Shown: positions 15,087 through 24,293 of the stretch, one piece after another
Numbering within the stretch: position 1 is the first letter of the stretch
Layout: each line of letters opens with the position of its first letter
Assembly (NCBI GenBank): GCA_965218715.1
Contig: CBDCLY010000032.1
Span: 1 to 55,280 of the forward strand
Reading direction: 5' to 3'
Length of the DNA: 55,280 nt
Origin: CBDCLY01 sp965218715
Lineage (GTDB): Bacteria > Bacteroidota > Bacteroidia > Flavobacteriales_E > Vicingaceae
Position numbers and translations under genes: made by a program
Notes under the pieces: model-generated
Told to the model about the DNA's origin: nothing
The model's input: the letters and a program-made list of their open reading frames with translations, nothing else
The model's database searches: none

Positions 15087-15857
15087 ATGGCTAAGACCGA
15101 CTACAAAGACCTCTTAGAGGCAGGTGTACACTTTGGACACTTAAAAAGAAAATGGCATCCAAAAATGGCTCCTTATATTTTCATGGAGCGCAATGGAATC
15201 CACATCATCGACTTGAACAAAACAGCTGCTAAGCTTGACGAAGCTGCTGATGCAATGAAACAAATTGCAAAATCAGGTAAAAAAATCTTATTTGTTGCTA
15301 CAAAGAAGCAAGCGAAAGAAGTGGTAGAGAAGCATGTGCAACCTACACAAATGCCATACGTTACTGAGCGTTGGCCAGGTGGTATGTTAACCAACTTTGC
15401 TACTATCCGTAAAGCAGTTCGTAAAATGTCTTCTATCGACAACATGTTGAAAGATGGAACATTTGATGTATTGTCTAAAAGAGAGCGTCTTCAAATTACT
15501 CGTCAGAGAGCAAAATTAGAGCGTGATTTAGGTTCTATCTCTGATTTGAACAGATTGCCTTCAGCTTTATTTGTTGTTGACATCAAAAAAGAACACATTG
15601 CTGTTGCTGAAGCGAAGAAGTTGAACATCCCAACTTTTGCAATTGTAGATACCAATTCTAATCCTGGTATGGTTGATTTTCCTATTCCTGCAAATGATGA
15701 TGCTGCAAAGTCCATCGATAAGGTATTGGAGATCATTACTAAAGCTGTAGCTGAAGGGTTAGATGAGCGCAAGTCTGATCGTGAAAAAAACAAAGCTAAA
15801 GAAGCTCCAGCTGCTGAAACAGTAGCGAAAGAAGAGGAAGCTCCTGCAGCTGAATAA
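15087..15857 (+). CDS. rpsB: 30S ribosomal protein S2
   Basis: Protein of 256 residues. Typical start DYKDLLEAGVHFGHLKRKWH, then FVATKKQAKEVVEKH, TERWPGGMLTNFATIRKAV and FAIVDTNSNPGMVDFPIPAN. The C-terminal tail is rich in Ala and Glu (KEAPAAETVAKEEEAPAAE), a common low-complexity extension in this phylum. S2 is added late to the small subunit and often controls the rpsB-tsf unit; the spacer before it is a good place for such control. tsf follows after 29 bases. Confidence 0.97.
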   Translation: MAKTDYKDLLEAGVHFGHLKRKWHPKMAPYIFMERNGIHIIDLNKTAAKLDEAADAMKQIAKSGKKILFVATKKQAKEVVEKHVQPTQMPYVTERWPGGMLTNFATIRKAVRKMSSIDNMLKDGTFDVLSKRERLQITRQRAKLERDLGSISDLNRLPSALFVVDIKKEHIAVAEAKKLNIPTFAIVDTNSNPGMVDFPIPANDDAAKSIDKVLEIITKAVAEGLDERKSDREKNKAKEAPAAETVAKEEEAPAAE

Positions 15858-15886
15858 TCAAATACTTAACTTAAAACAACATTGCA

Positions 15887-16714
15887 ATGGCAACAATAAC
15901 TGCTGCTGAAGTAAACAAATTAAGAAAGCACTCAGGTGCTGGAATGATGGATTGTAAAAAAGCCTTAGTGGAAGCTGAAGGCGATTTTGATAAAGCAGTC
16001 CAAATTCTAAGAAAGAAAGGCCAAAAAGTGGCTGAGAAAAGAGGTGACCGTGAAGCGAACGAAGGTGTTATTTTAGCTGGAACAGCTGGATCATACGCTG
16101 CTTTAATTAGCTTGAACTGTGAAACTGATTTCGTTGCAAAAAATGCTGACTTTGTTGGTGTTGCTGAACAAATCTTATCAATTGCTTTAGAAAAGCAACC
16201 GAACTCTGTTGATGATTTAAAAGCCATGGCTTTTGATGCAAACATGAGTGTTGCTGAAAAAATAATTGAAGAAGTAGGAAAGATTGGTGAGAAAATCGAT
16301 TTGTCTGAATTGGAAAGCGTGAGTGGCGAAAATGTAATTGCATACAACCACCCAGGAAACAAAACAGCTACGATAGTTGCATTGAATGTGAACTCTGAAG
16401 AAGCTGCTGCAGCTGGGAAGAATGTTGCTATGCAAGCAGCTGCTATGGCTCCTGTAGCTTTAGATGCTAATGCAGTGAGTGATGAAATTAAAGCTAGAGA
16501 GCTTGAATTGGGTCGCGAGCAAGCAATCAAAGAAGGCAAACCAGAACAAATCATCGATAAAATTGCTCAAGGTAAATTGCAAAAGTATTACAAAGAGAAT
16601 ACTTTGCTGAACCAACAGTATTTTGTAGACAACAAACTAAGCGTTAGTCAGTATCTACAATCGGTTGATAAAAGCTTAACCGTTACGGATTTCAAACGAA
16701 GTTCATTGGTTTAA
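15887..16714 (+). CDS. tsf: translation elongation factor Ts
   Basis: Protein of 275 residues, the GDP/GTP exchange factor for EF-Tu. It opens with the UBA-like helix segment (VNKLRKHSGAGMMDCKKALV), followed by LNCETDFVAKN, which contains the TDFV motif that contacts EF-Tu, then the dimerisation region and LLNQQYFVDNKLSV near the end. The length is that of the standard form. It is the last gene before the terminator at 16721-16752. Confidence 0.97.
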   Translation: MATITAAEVNKLRKHSGAGMMDCKKALVEAEGDFDKAVQILRKKGQKVAEKRGDREANEGVILAGTAGSYAALISLNCETDFVAKNADFVGVAEQILSIALEKQPNSVDDLKAMAFDANMSVAEKIIEEVGKIGEKIDLSELESVSGENVIAYNHPGNKTATIVALNVNSEEAAAAGKNVAMQAAAMAPVALDANAVSDEIKARELELGREQAIKEGKPEQIIDKIAQGKLQKYYKENTLLNQQYFVDNKLSVSQYLQSVDKSLTVTDFKRSSLV

Positions 16715-16720
16715 AAAATT

Positions 16721-16752
16721 AAAAGAGAGAATGTTTATTCTCTCTTTTTTTT
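16721..16752 (+). terminator. rho-independent terminator after tsf
   Basis: AAAAGAGAGAAT (16721-16732), loop GTTT, ATTCTCTCTTTT (16737-16748), continuing in T. It separates rplM-tsf from pyrH. Confidence 0.88.
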
Positions 16753-16757
16753 GTCCT

Positions 16758-16765
16758 TAATTTTG
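16758..16765 (+). promoter_or_regulatory. -7 box (TAATTTTG) for pyrH-frr
   Basis: Exact TAnnTTTG match, 14 bases before the pyrH ATG and just after the tsf terminator. No clear -33 TTG at the right spacing, since the terminator T-tract occupies it. Confidence 0.45.
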
Positions 16766-16779
16766 AACAAACAAACAAC

Positions 16780-17490
16780 ATGGCCTACAAAAGAATATTA
16801 CTCAAGTTAAGTGGCGAAGCCCTAATGGGAGAAAAGCAATTTGGTATCGACCACGATCGCTTGAATCAATATGCCGAAGAGATTAAGGAAATCGTAAGAG
16901 AAGGAATAGAGGTAGCCATAGTCATAGGAGGTGGAAACATCTTTAGAGGTATTCAGGCCGTGAATGGTGGAATAGAACGTGTTCAAGGAGATTACATGGG
17001 CATGCTTGCTACTGTAATTAACAGCATGGCACTTCAATCGGCATTAGAAGAGATTGATGTGTATACTCGTTTGCAAACTGCCATAAAAATGGAACAAATT
17101 GCAGAGCCATACATTAGAAGAAAAGCAGTGCGTCACCTTGAAAAAGGACGAGTAGTCATTTTCGGAGCTGGAACTGGAAATCCATATTTTACAACGGATA
17201 CAGCGGCTAGTTTACGAGCTATTGAGGTAGAGGCTGATGTTATTCTAAAAGGCACCAGAGTAGACGGTATTTACGATTCTGACCCAGAGAAAAATGCCGA
17301 TGCTAAGAAATACGAAAAGATTTCTTTCACCGAGGTTTATGAAAAAGGGCTAAATGTGATGGACCTTACTGCTTTCACACTTTGCAATGAAAATAAGTTG
17401 CCAATTGTAGTTTTCGACATGAACGAAAAAGGGAATCTAAAAAGAGTAGTGAACGAAGAAGCCAAAGTAGGGACCTTGGTAGAGTTCTAA
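16780..17490 (+). CDS. pyrH: uridylate kinase
   Basis: Amino-acid-kinase-fold UMP kinase of 236 residues that makes UDP for pyrimidine nucleotide synthesis. Motifs: KRILLKLSGEALMGEKQFGI, IVIGGGNIFRGI, GRVVIFGAGTGNPYFTTDTA and KGTRVDGIYDSDPEKN. The length is standard. It is separated from tsf by a terminator and has its own -7 box. frr follows after 62 bases, a conserved pairing. Confidence 0.97.
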   Translation: MAYKRILLKLSGEALMGEKQFGIDHDRLNQYAEEIKEIVREGIEVAIVIGGGNIFRGIQAVNGGIERVQGDYMGMLATVINSMALQSALEEIDVYTRLQTAIKMEQIAEPYIRRKAVRHLEKGRVVIFGAGTGNPYFTTDTAASLRAIEVEADVILKGTRVDGIYDSDPEKNADAKKYEKISFTEVYEKGLNVMDLTAFTLCNENKLPIVVFDMNEKGNLKRVVNEEAKVGTLVEF

Positions 17491-17552
17491 TTCAAAATTT
17501 CTAGTAAAAAATTTCAAGGATTTTCTTAATTTCATCCTGCAAATAATCGATT

Positions 17553-18116
17553 ATGGAAGAGGAAATAGAATTTATTTTAGACGCAACTAAAGAGTCTATG
17601 GTGAAAGCCATAACTCATATGGAGAAAAACCTTACAAAAATTAGGGCCGGAAAAGCAAGTCCTAGTATGGTGGATACGGTTTTTGTCGATTATTATGGCT
17701 CTCAAACTCCTATGAGTCAGGTGGCCAATGTAGGCACGATGGATGCTAGAACTTTAACCATTCAACCTTGGGAAAAGGCCATGTTAGAACCAATTGAACG
17801 AGCCATCATCAATTCTAACCTGGGTTTAAATCCACAGAACAATGGAGAAATGATCCTCATCAATGTTCCTCAACTTACAGAAGAGCGAAGAAGAGAATTG
17901 GTGAAGCAAGCAAAATCTGAAAGCGAGGATGCCAAAGTGAGTGTTCGAAATGCTAGAAAAGATGGTAACGACGAAGTAAAAAAGCTAGAGAAAGATGGCT
18001 TGTCTGAAGATCGAGCAAAAGATATTGAAGCTGAAATACAGAAATTAACCGATAGCTATAGCCAAAGAATTGATACCATTCTCGAGGCGAAAGAGGCGGA
18101 TATAATGAAGGTCTAG
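17553..18116 (+). CDS. frr: ribosome recycling factor
   Basis: Protein of 187 residues, tRNA-shaped, that with EF-G splits post-termination ribosomes. Motifs: LTKIRAGKASPSMVD, LTIQPWEKAMLEPIERAI, LINVPQLTEERRRELVKQAK and the long coiled helices with VRNARKDGNDEVKKLEKDG. The start at 17553 gives the usual length. Its stop lies 8 bases from the convergent radical SAM gene. Confidence 0.97.
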   Translation: MEEEIEFILDATKESMVKAITHMEKNLTKIRAGKASPSMVDTVFVDYYGSQTPMSQVANVGTMDARTLTIQPWEKAMLEPIERAIINSNLGLNPQNNGEMILINVPQLTEERRRELVKQAKSESEDAKVSVRNARKDGNDEVKKLEKDGLSEDRAKDIEAEIQKLTDSYSQRIDTILEAKEADIMKV

Positions 18117-18123
18117 CAAATCG

Positions 18124-19146
18124 CTAAGCCCAAACTTTAGTTCCTTCTGAGCAATTTTTGCAAATTTCAATATTGGACCTTCCTTTGAAAATTGTTTTTC
18201 GAAAATCGAGGTAGGATTTCCCAAACCAGATGTCCTTGAAATTGTCTTCGGCTAAATCTCCTAAACGAAAATCTCCATCCTTATCGAAACAACATGGGAT
18301 GACCAATCCGTCCCAAGTAATGACGCAAGAATGCCACAATTTCCAGCAATGATCTGCTAGGCTATTTTTGATGCTATAGGTTCCGTCTTTTTCTTTCTTG
18401 TACCTTGAATATTTTTCATTTTCAGGAATAAGCGGGTTTCCATTTTTAAAATCATAAACTTGAGCCGTTTTCAGCCTTACCTCATCAACTCCTAATTCTT
18501 CAGCCAATTCATAAACTTCATCAATTTGATGTTCATTGGGTTTTACCACCAAAAATTGAAATATGAGATGAGGCGTTCTAGAATTCAATTTCTTTTTGGC
18601 AGCAACTATGTTTTTAGTGCCTTCAATAACCTTTTCTAATTTTCCGCCAATTCTATAGTTTTCATAGGTCTCCTGACTGGTGCCATCTATTGAAATTATC
18701 AATCGATCGAGTCCAGATTCAACTGTTTTTTCTGCATTTTCTGGACTTAAGAAATGAGCATTAGTAGAAGTGGCAGTGTACATGTTTCTTTCACTCGCAT
18801 AAGTTACCATGTCTAGAAACTGCGGATTAATGTAAGGTTCTCCTTGAAAATAGAAGGTCAGGTAAAAGGTATGTCGATGCACCTGATCGATCACTTCCTT
18901 GTAAAAATCAAGCTTTAAATTTCCAGTTGGGCGTGTAAAAGCTTTTAATCCACTCGGACATTCAGGGCAGCCTAAATTACAAGCAGTTGTTGGCTCAATA
19001 GCCATTGCCATTGGTAGACCAGCCTGATACGGTTTCTTAAGAAGCAAAGAATAGTAATAGCTGCCTAGCACTTTTAGAGCATTCCAGAATCTAAAAACAC
19101 TACTGCGTCTAAAGAGTTGAATTTTATCGTGGAGGGGAAATTTCAC
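18124..19146 (-). CDS. radical SAM/SPASM-domain protein
   Basis: Protein of 340 residues. The radical SAM iron-sulfur cysteines are in the Cx3Cx2C motif TACNLGCPECPSG, and a C-terminal SPASM-type region adds auxiliary cysteines (WDGLVIPCCFDKDGDF and NIEICKNCSEG). It therefore probably binds one SAM-cleaving cluster and one or two auxiliary clusters and modifies a peptide, sugar or other small substrate. No precursor peptide is visible nearby, so a RiPP role is not supported here. The TMTC-like gene lies 24 bases upstream on the same strand, which may mean a joint role in surface or glycan modification (inference). Confidence 0.82.
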   Translation of the reverse strand: MKFPLHDKIQLFRRSSVFRFWNALKVLGSYYYSLLLKKPYQAGLPMAMAIEPTTACNLGCPECPSGLKAFTRPTGNLKLDFYKEVIDQVHRHTFYLTFYFQGEPYINPQFLDMVTYASERNMYTATSTNAHFLSPENAEKTVESGLDRLIISIDGTSQETYENYRIGGKLEKVIEGTKNIVAAKKKLNSRTPHLIFQFLVVKPNEHQIDEVYELAEELGVDEVRLKTAQVYDFKNGNPLIPENEKYSRYKKEKDGTYSIKNSLADHCWKLWHSCVITWDGLVIPCCFDKDGDFRLGDLAEDNFKDIWFGKSYLDFRKTIFKGRSNIEICKNCSEGTKVWA

Positions 19147-19170
19147 TGCCTAAAATTACGCAGGATTGCT

Positions 19171-21339
19171 TCATTCTGAACAATATTGATCCAATTGAAC
19201 CTGAGCATTAGGATGTTCTCTTTGTAATGCCTCATTCCAAAACTCACATGCTTTATTCAGTTCATTCAAAGCAAGGTAATTCTCGGCGATTTCATAAAAA
19301 ACCTGTGGGTTAGGAACAGCCTCTAAGATCGCAAATAGGTCGTCCAATGCATTTTCATATTCTCCTAAAACTCGATAGGCTTGAGATCTTTGGTACAAGG
19401 ATTTATCTCGAATTGCTGCTTGCCCCATTGCAATGGTAAAATATTCAAGGCTCTGTTTGGCCAAACCATCACTTAGCAAACGGTTGGCAATAATAGACGC
19501 GCTGCTTTGATTGCTTTTGTATACTCTCAATGTTTGCACTGCCTGCTCATCTTCCTCAAGCAAATAGTAAGTTTTTGCTAAGGCATAGGCGTAGGAAAGG
19601 TTGTTTTCATTGGATTGATTCAATACTGTCAAATCTTTTAGGGCATCATTTAAATTGCCAGACTCAATTAAGGCATTTGCTCGATTAAATTGAGCGTCAG
19701 TATACTTAGGGTTAAGACTCAATGCATGATTAAAATCATCGATCGCTTCTTTCGAATTGCCTAGAATGCTATTGGCAATTCCTCTATTGTTGAATAAATC
19801 TGCTCTATTTGGAGCCCATCCTATTGCAGTGTTAAAATCTTGTACCGACAATTCTGGATTGCCCATCTTTCCATGAATGACGCCTCTTAATCTTAGTGCA
19901 TCAACAGGTTTATCGCTTAAATTCTCCGCCTTGTTCAAGTTGTTCAAGGCCAAATCTAATTTGCCATTTAGTTCATAATAGTTTGCTCGGTTCAAGTAAG
20001 CTCTATAGTTTCTTGAATCCAATTGAATGGCTTTATTAATGTCTTTTATGGCCTGCTCTTTTCCTCCTTGCTTCATCAATATCTGCCCTCTTTCATTGTA
20101 TGCGATAGCCTCACCAATTGAATTGCCTTCATTGCCTTTTATTGCAGCAGTCCAAACCTGATAGCTGCTTTCATAAGTGGATTGATATTGATAATTGACA
20201 TAGGATAAGATTCCTAACCAAGCAAGAAATCCCAACCAAAGCACTGACTTGTTTTTTTCTAAAAAGAATTGGGCAATGATTAAGTACAAACCAATTGAAG
20301 CGAGGTAGGCATAGCGATTAGAAACCAAATCATTTCCTGTTGGAATTAGCTTTAGCACAGGCGCCAAAAGCAAGTAGAAAAACAGAAATGAGAAGAGGAG
20401 GAAAGCATTTTTTTTCCATTTTATCATACAGAATGCAAGCACTGCAATCGAAATTAAAGCTTGTACATAAATTTTTAGTGGAAGCAAGCTCCCGTCCTTC
20501 ATTGGATAAATGTACTTGGGCGACAAGTCAAATGGAATCAATAATTGAAGCGGATAATGGCCCAATGAATACATCAAGAATACAATTCGATCTAACCAAG
20601 TATAATCAATCGGAAACGCACTGATAAAGCCGGCATCTTCCTGGGCTTGAATGGTTAAATAGGCCAAAGCTCCACTTAAGGCAAAAAGAGGAATTTTTTT
20701 AAGAATTTGTTTGCCCCAGTTTTGCTTACCCTCTTGCCAGTCCATTAATAACAATACCGCCGGAAAAACTACAGCATTGGCTTTCGACAATAAGGCAGCA
20801 ATAAAAAATAAATAGACAAGTGCAAGGTTAAAAATGCCTTGTTTCTTTTGAAAATGATGGTATTGAATTAATCCAAGTACAAAAAAGAACACATACAAAA
20901 GGTCTTTTCTAGAAGAAAGCCAAGAAACGTTTTCAACATGAATGGGATGCAAAATAAACAAGCTAGCTACAAGCAATGCTAGGGTCTTGTCTTGAAACCT
21001 CAATCTAATAAATGCAAAAACTAATGTGCCATTGCACAGATGAAATAGAACATTGTTTAAATGAAAATAAAATGGATCATTTCCAATTGCCAACTGTTCG
21101 AGCAACCAACTTAAACTAGTTAGCGGATGATAAAGCCCATAAACATTTTCGGTAAAAAGTATTTTCCAACTTTTTAGGCTTAAGTCATTGATGCCAAGTC
21201 CGTCAATGATCAATCGATCATCGTCAAAATTCAGTAAAAATTCGAACTGACTGCTTTGAAAATAGAGGCCAAATCCAAGAAGAATGATAATTCCCATGAG
21301 CAGGATTGCCCATTTGTCTAAAATGTTTTTTAAATTCAC
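19171..21339 (-). CDS. TMTC-like multi-pass membrane protein with C-terminal TPRs
   Basis: Protein of 722 residues. The N-terminal ~390 residues carry about ten hydrophobic segments with two motifs characteristic of the TMTC/GT-C class: YHPLTSLSWLLEQLAIGNDP followed by FHLNNVLFHL, and LHPIHVENVSWLSSRKDLLY. The remainder is a series of tetratricopeptide repeats (AYLNRANYYELNGKLDLAL, LFNNRGIANSILGNSKEAI and others, about eight). In animals this arrangement transfers mannose to proteins in the ER; the bacterial substrate is unknown. It starts with GTG at 21339; a later ATG 14 codons in is an alternative. Transcribed divergently from the FAD oxidoreductase operon. Confidence 0.75.
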   Translation of the reverse strand: MNLKNILDKWAILLMGIIILLGFGLYFQSSQFEFLLNFDDDRLIIDGLGINDLSLKSWKILFTENVYGLYHPLTSLSWLLEQLAIGNDPFYFHLNNVLFHLCNGTLVFAFIRLRFQDKTLALLVASLFILHPIHVENVSWLSSRKDLLYVFFFVLGLIQYHHFQKKQGIFNLALVYLFFIAALLSKANAVVFPAVLLLMDWQEGKQNWGKQILKKIPLFALSGALAYLTIQAQEDAGFISAFPIDYTWLDRIVFLMYSLGHYPLQLLIPFDLSPKYIYPMKDGSLLPLKIYVQALISIAVLAFCMIKWKKNAFLLFSFLFFYLLLAPVLKLIPTGNDLVSNRYAYLASIGLYLIIAQFFLEKNKSVLWLGFLAWLGILSYVNYQYQSTYESSYQVWTAAIKGNEGNSIGEAIAYNERGQILMKQGGKEQAIKDINKAIQLDSRNYRAYLNRANYYELNGKLDLALNNLNKAENLSDKPVDALRLRGVIHGKMGNPELSVQDFNTAIGWAPNRADLFNNRGIANSILGNSKEAIDDFNHALSLNPKYTDAQFNRANALIESGNLNDALKDLTVLNQSNENNLSYAYALAKTYYLLEEDEQAVQTLRVYKSNQSSASIIANRLLSDGLAKQSLEYFTIAMGQAAIRDKSLYQRSQAYRVLGEYENALDDLFAILEAVPNPQVFYEIAENYLALNELNKACEFWNEALQREHPNAQVQLDQYCSE

Positions 21340-21411
21340 CAGTAGATTCTATGTCAATTCTTAGACAAACAATGTTAAGCTTTTAAATTTACTTTGCTCC
21401 ATTAGAAAAAT

Positions 21412-22707
21412 ATGAAACACCTTGTCATCATCGGAAATGGAATCTCTGGAATTAGTGCGGCAAGGCACATTCGAAAACGTTCCGATCATCAAATCACTGT
21501 AATTTCCGCAGAAACAGATTTTTTCTTTTCAAGAACAGCGCTCATGTATGTATACATGGGGCACATGAAGTTTGAAAACATCAAACCTTATGAGGACCAT
21601 TTTTGGAAAAAAAACCGAATTGATTTAATGCGAGCTTACGTGAATCATGTCGACACCGATAAAAAAGAATTGAGCCTTTCAACGGGAGCACAAATCGCTT
21701 ACGATGAGCTAATACTTGCTACAGGCTCGAAGCCCAATAAATTTGGTTGGCCTGGTCAAGATTTGCCAGGAGTGCAAGGATTGTATAGTTGGCAAGACTT
21801 AGAGTTGATGGAAGAAAATACCAAAAACATCCAAAGGGCGGTTATTGTTGGCGGTGGGTTAATTGGTGTAGAAATGGCAGAAATGCTCCTTTCAAGAAAT
21901 ATTCCTGTGACATTTTTAGTAAGAGAGAAACGATTTTGGGGAAGTGTTTTACCCAAGGAAGAGGGAGAATTAATTTCTAGACACATCCTGTCGCATCATG
22001 TTGATTTGCAATTTGAAACAGAATTGGACCAAATCATTGCTGGCGAAGATGGAAGAGTAGATCACATCATTACCAAGGCTGGGAATAAAATAGATTGTCA
22101 GTTTGTTGGTTTAACGGCTGGTGTTAGTCCAAACATCAATTTCTTAAGCGAATCAAAAATCGATTGTAATCGAGGAATATTGGTCAATGAGTTTTTAGAA
22201 ACCAATGTTCCAAATGTTTATGCCATTGGAGATTGCGCAGAATTTCATCAACATCCTACAGGAAGAAGAAATTTAGAGCAAGTTTGGTATACCGGAAAAA
22301 TGATGGGAGAAACCGTAGCAAAAACGGTTTGTGAAGAAAAGGCGGCCTATAGTCCAGGTGTTTGGTTCAATTCAGCCAAATTTTTTGACATAGAATATCA
22401 AACTTATGGTTGGGTCTGGGCACAGCCCAAAGAAAACGAAGAAGTCTTGTATTGGGAACATGAAAACGGGACAATTTGTTTGAAATTGGTTTATGATAAA
22501 AACACAAAACAATTATTGGGAGTCAACACTTTTGGCATGCGAATGCGACATATAGTAGTAGATAAATGGATCAAAGAGGAGTATAAATTAGATCATGTAA
22601 TCGAACATTTACAAGAAGCACATTTTGACCCAGAATTTTATCACAATCCCATTCCCAAGATTCAGTCCAACTTTAGGAAAAAACTAGCCTTAAACCCAAC
22701 GATATGA
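21412..22707 (+). CDS. FAD/NAD(P)-dependent oxidoreductase (pyridine nucleotide-disulfide type)
   Basis: Protein of 431 residues with two dinucleotide-binding motifs: FAD at the N-terminus (LVIIGNGISGISAARHIRKR) and NAD(P)H near residue 145 (AVIVGGGLIGVEMAEMLL), plus the late FAD motif VYAIGDCAEF. It has no redox-active CxxC, so it resembles ferredoxin/rubredoxin reductases or the FAD module of nitrite reductase. It overlaps by 4 bases with a membrane iron-sulfur protein that is the obvious electron partner. First gene of a six-gene operon that continues into glycosyltransferases. A TACTTTG near 21389 could be a variant -7 box. Substrate unknown. Confidence 0.82.
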   Translation: MKHLVIIGNGISGISAARHIRKRSDHQITVISAETDFFFSRTALMYVYMGHMKFENIKPYEDHFWKKNRIDLMRAYVNHVDTDKKELSLSTGAQIAYDELILATGSKPNKFGWPGQDLPGVQGLYSWQDLELMEENTKNIQRAVIVGGGLIGVEMAEMLLSRNIPVTFLVREKRFWGSVLPKEEGELISRHILSHHVDLQFETELDQIIAGEDGRVDHIITKAGNKIDCQFVGLTAGVSPNINFLSESKIDCNRGILVNEFLETNVPNVYAIGDCAEFHQHPTGRRNLEQVWYTGKMMGETVAKTVCEEKAAYSPGVWFNSAKFFDIEYQTYGWVWAQPKENEEVLYWEHENGTICLKLVYDKNTKQLLGVNTFGMRMRHIVVDKWIKEEYKLDHVIEHLQEAHFDPEFYHNPIPKIQSNFRKKLALNPTI

Positions 22708-24290
22708 GTACGGTACAAAAAGACATGGCACTTGTTAAGGGCCCACCACCAGAACTAAACTCCCTTCAAAGACTTGGAACTGGGATTGGACTAATCGGAT
22801 TATTCATTTTGGTTCTAGCTAGTCTTGGGCTTCAGCTAAATCCAAAAGCCTTATGGTTAAGCATTGCACTTGCTAGTATTGCATTAGGAATTGTTCTTTT
22901 TGCCAAGGGTGCATATGGCCATAAAGGGGAAGGAATTAAAAATGATGGTACTTGGTTTTATTCCATTAGCGGACAAGGACTAGTCGCTTGGGTCGCTGGA
23001 ATTAGTTTGTCTGGGTTTTATGTTATTCTTTATTTTTTTCCAGCATTACTTGGCCTGGGAGAGGCTGGCAACAACACAGGGCTTGTAGCACTTTTTGACC
23101 CCTTAAGTAGAGCATTAAGTGGAAACCCAGCAAGTCAATGGTTTGTATATGGGACTATGTATACGGTTGCGATATTGGCGTTCGGAATTAAATTCATTTG
23201 GAAATACAGGCACAATCGCTACGAAAAGATCAGGACCATGAGTGTCATGTTTTTTCAAACGGCATTTGCCTTCATCATCCCAGAGCTAATGGCCAGATTA
23301 AATGATGATGAGTTTCATTTGCCCTATTATGATTTAAAAAATGTTTGGCCATTAAACTATTACAATTTCGAGCAATACCGAATCGATGATTTCATTTCAG
23401 CTGGTTCGGTTGGCCTATTTCTTTTGTTTTTTGGAATCGCTTCTATTTTTATCATCACCCCAATTCTTACCTATAAATATGGAAAGCGATGGTATTGTTC
23501 TTGGGTGTGTGGTTGTGGTGGATTAGCGGAAACGGCTGGTGATTCTTTCCGTCAATTATCGGATAAAAGCACTTTTGCATGGAAAGTTGAACGCTGGGTA
23601 ATTCATAGTGTTTTGGTTTTTGTTGTGGTAATGACCACTGCAGTAATTTCTACCTATTTGGGCTATGATGAAACCAAGTATTGGCTTACTAAGGATAGTT
23701 TTCTAGCCATAGTTGGGATTGGTTTAGGACTTCTGTTTGCAATCATATGGTACTTTAAAAAGGAGGAATTGGGCAAGGATGCAAAATTGGGAGCCATTGG
23801 CTATTTGAGTATAATATTGGCCCTATTAGGGATACATTTTTTTAGCAATAACCAGCAAGTATTCATCTTTGAAGCCGAAAGCTTAAGAACCACCTATGGA
23901 TTTTTAATAGGTTCGGTATTTAGTGGAGTAATTGGAACAGGGTTTTATCCCATTTTAGGCAGTAGAGTATGGTGCAGATTTGGTTGTCCAATGGCGGCCA
24001 TTCTAGGTTTGCAGCAACGCTTATTTTCAAAATTTAGAATTACTACTAATGGCGGACAATGCATTTCTTGTGGAAACTGTTCTACCTATTGTGAAATGGG
24101 AATTGATGTAAAGGCCTATGCACAAAAAGGGCAAAATATCGTTCGTTCTTCTTGCGTAGGTTGTGGAATCTGTTCTGCCGTTTGTCCGCGTGGAGTCCTC
24201 AAGTTAGAAAATGGAGAAGATGATGGCTCTAGCAGACATGATTCTAATCCTATCACCTTTGGCAACGATGGTGTAACACTCAATGTTTAA
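22704..24290 (+). CDS. membrane 4Fe-4S protein, NapH/polyferredoxin-like
   Basis: Protein of 528 residues. About eight hydrophobic segments alternate with cysteine motifs: WYCSWVCGCGGLAET in the middle and SRVWCRFGCPMAAI later, both of the kind seen in NapH/NosR/RdxA-type proteins. At the C-terminus come two classical 4Fe-4S sites, CISCGNCSTYCEMGID and CVGCGICSAVCPRG. It probably carries electrons between a soluble donor, such as the overlapping FAD protein, and a membrane or periplasmic acceptor. The N-terminus has no signal peptide but has early membrane helices. The gene start overlaps the previous stop by 4 bases, and a GT2 gene follows after 3 bases. The final acceptor is unknown. Confidence 0.8.
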   Translation: MSTVQKDMALVKGPPPELNSLQRLGTGIGLIGLFILVLASLGLQLNPKALWLSIALASIALGIVLFAKGAYGHKGEGIKNDGTWFYSISGQGLVAWVAGISLSGFYVILYFFPALLGLGEAGNNTGLVALFDPLSRALSGNPASQWFVYGTMYTVAILAFGIKFIWKYRHNRYEKIRTMSVMFFQTAFAFIIPELMARLNDDEFHLPYYDLKNVWPLNYYNFEQYRIDDFISAGSVGLFLLFFGIASIFIITPILTYKYGKRWYCSWVCGCGGLAETAGDSFRQLSDKSTFAWKVERWVIHSVLVFVVVMTTAVISTYLGYDETKYWLTKDSFLAIVGIGLGLLFAIIWYFKKEELGKDAKLGAIGYLSIILALLGIHFFSNNQQVFIFEAESLRTTYGFLIGSVFSGVIGTGFYPILGSRVWCRFGCPMAAILGLQQRLFSKFRITTNGGQCISCGNCSTYCEMGIDVKAYAQKGQNIVRSSCVGCGICSAVCPRGVLKLENGEDDGSSRHDSNPITFGNDGVTLNV

Positions 24291-24293
24291 CCT

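Noticed and set aside
18124..19146. RiPP biosynthesis locus around the radical SAM/SPASM protein
   Set aside because: No precursor peptide, leader-binding or export gene is found nearby.
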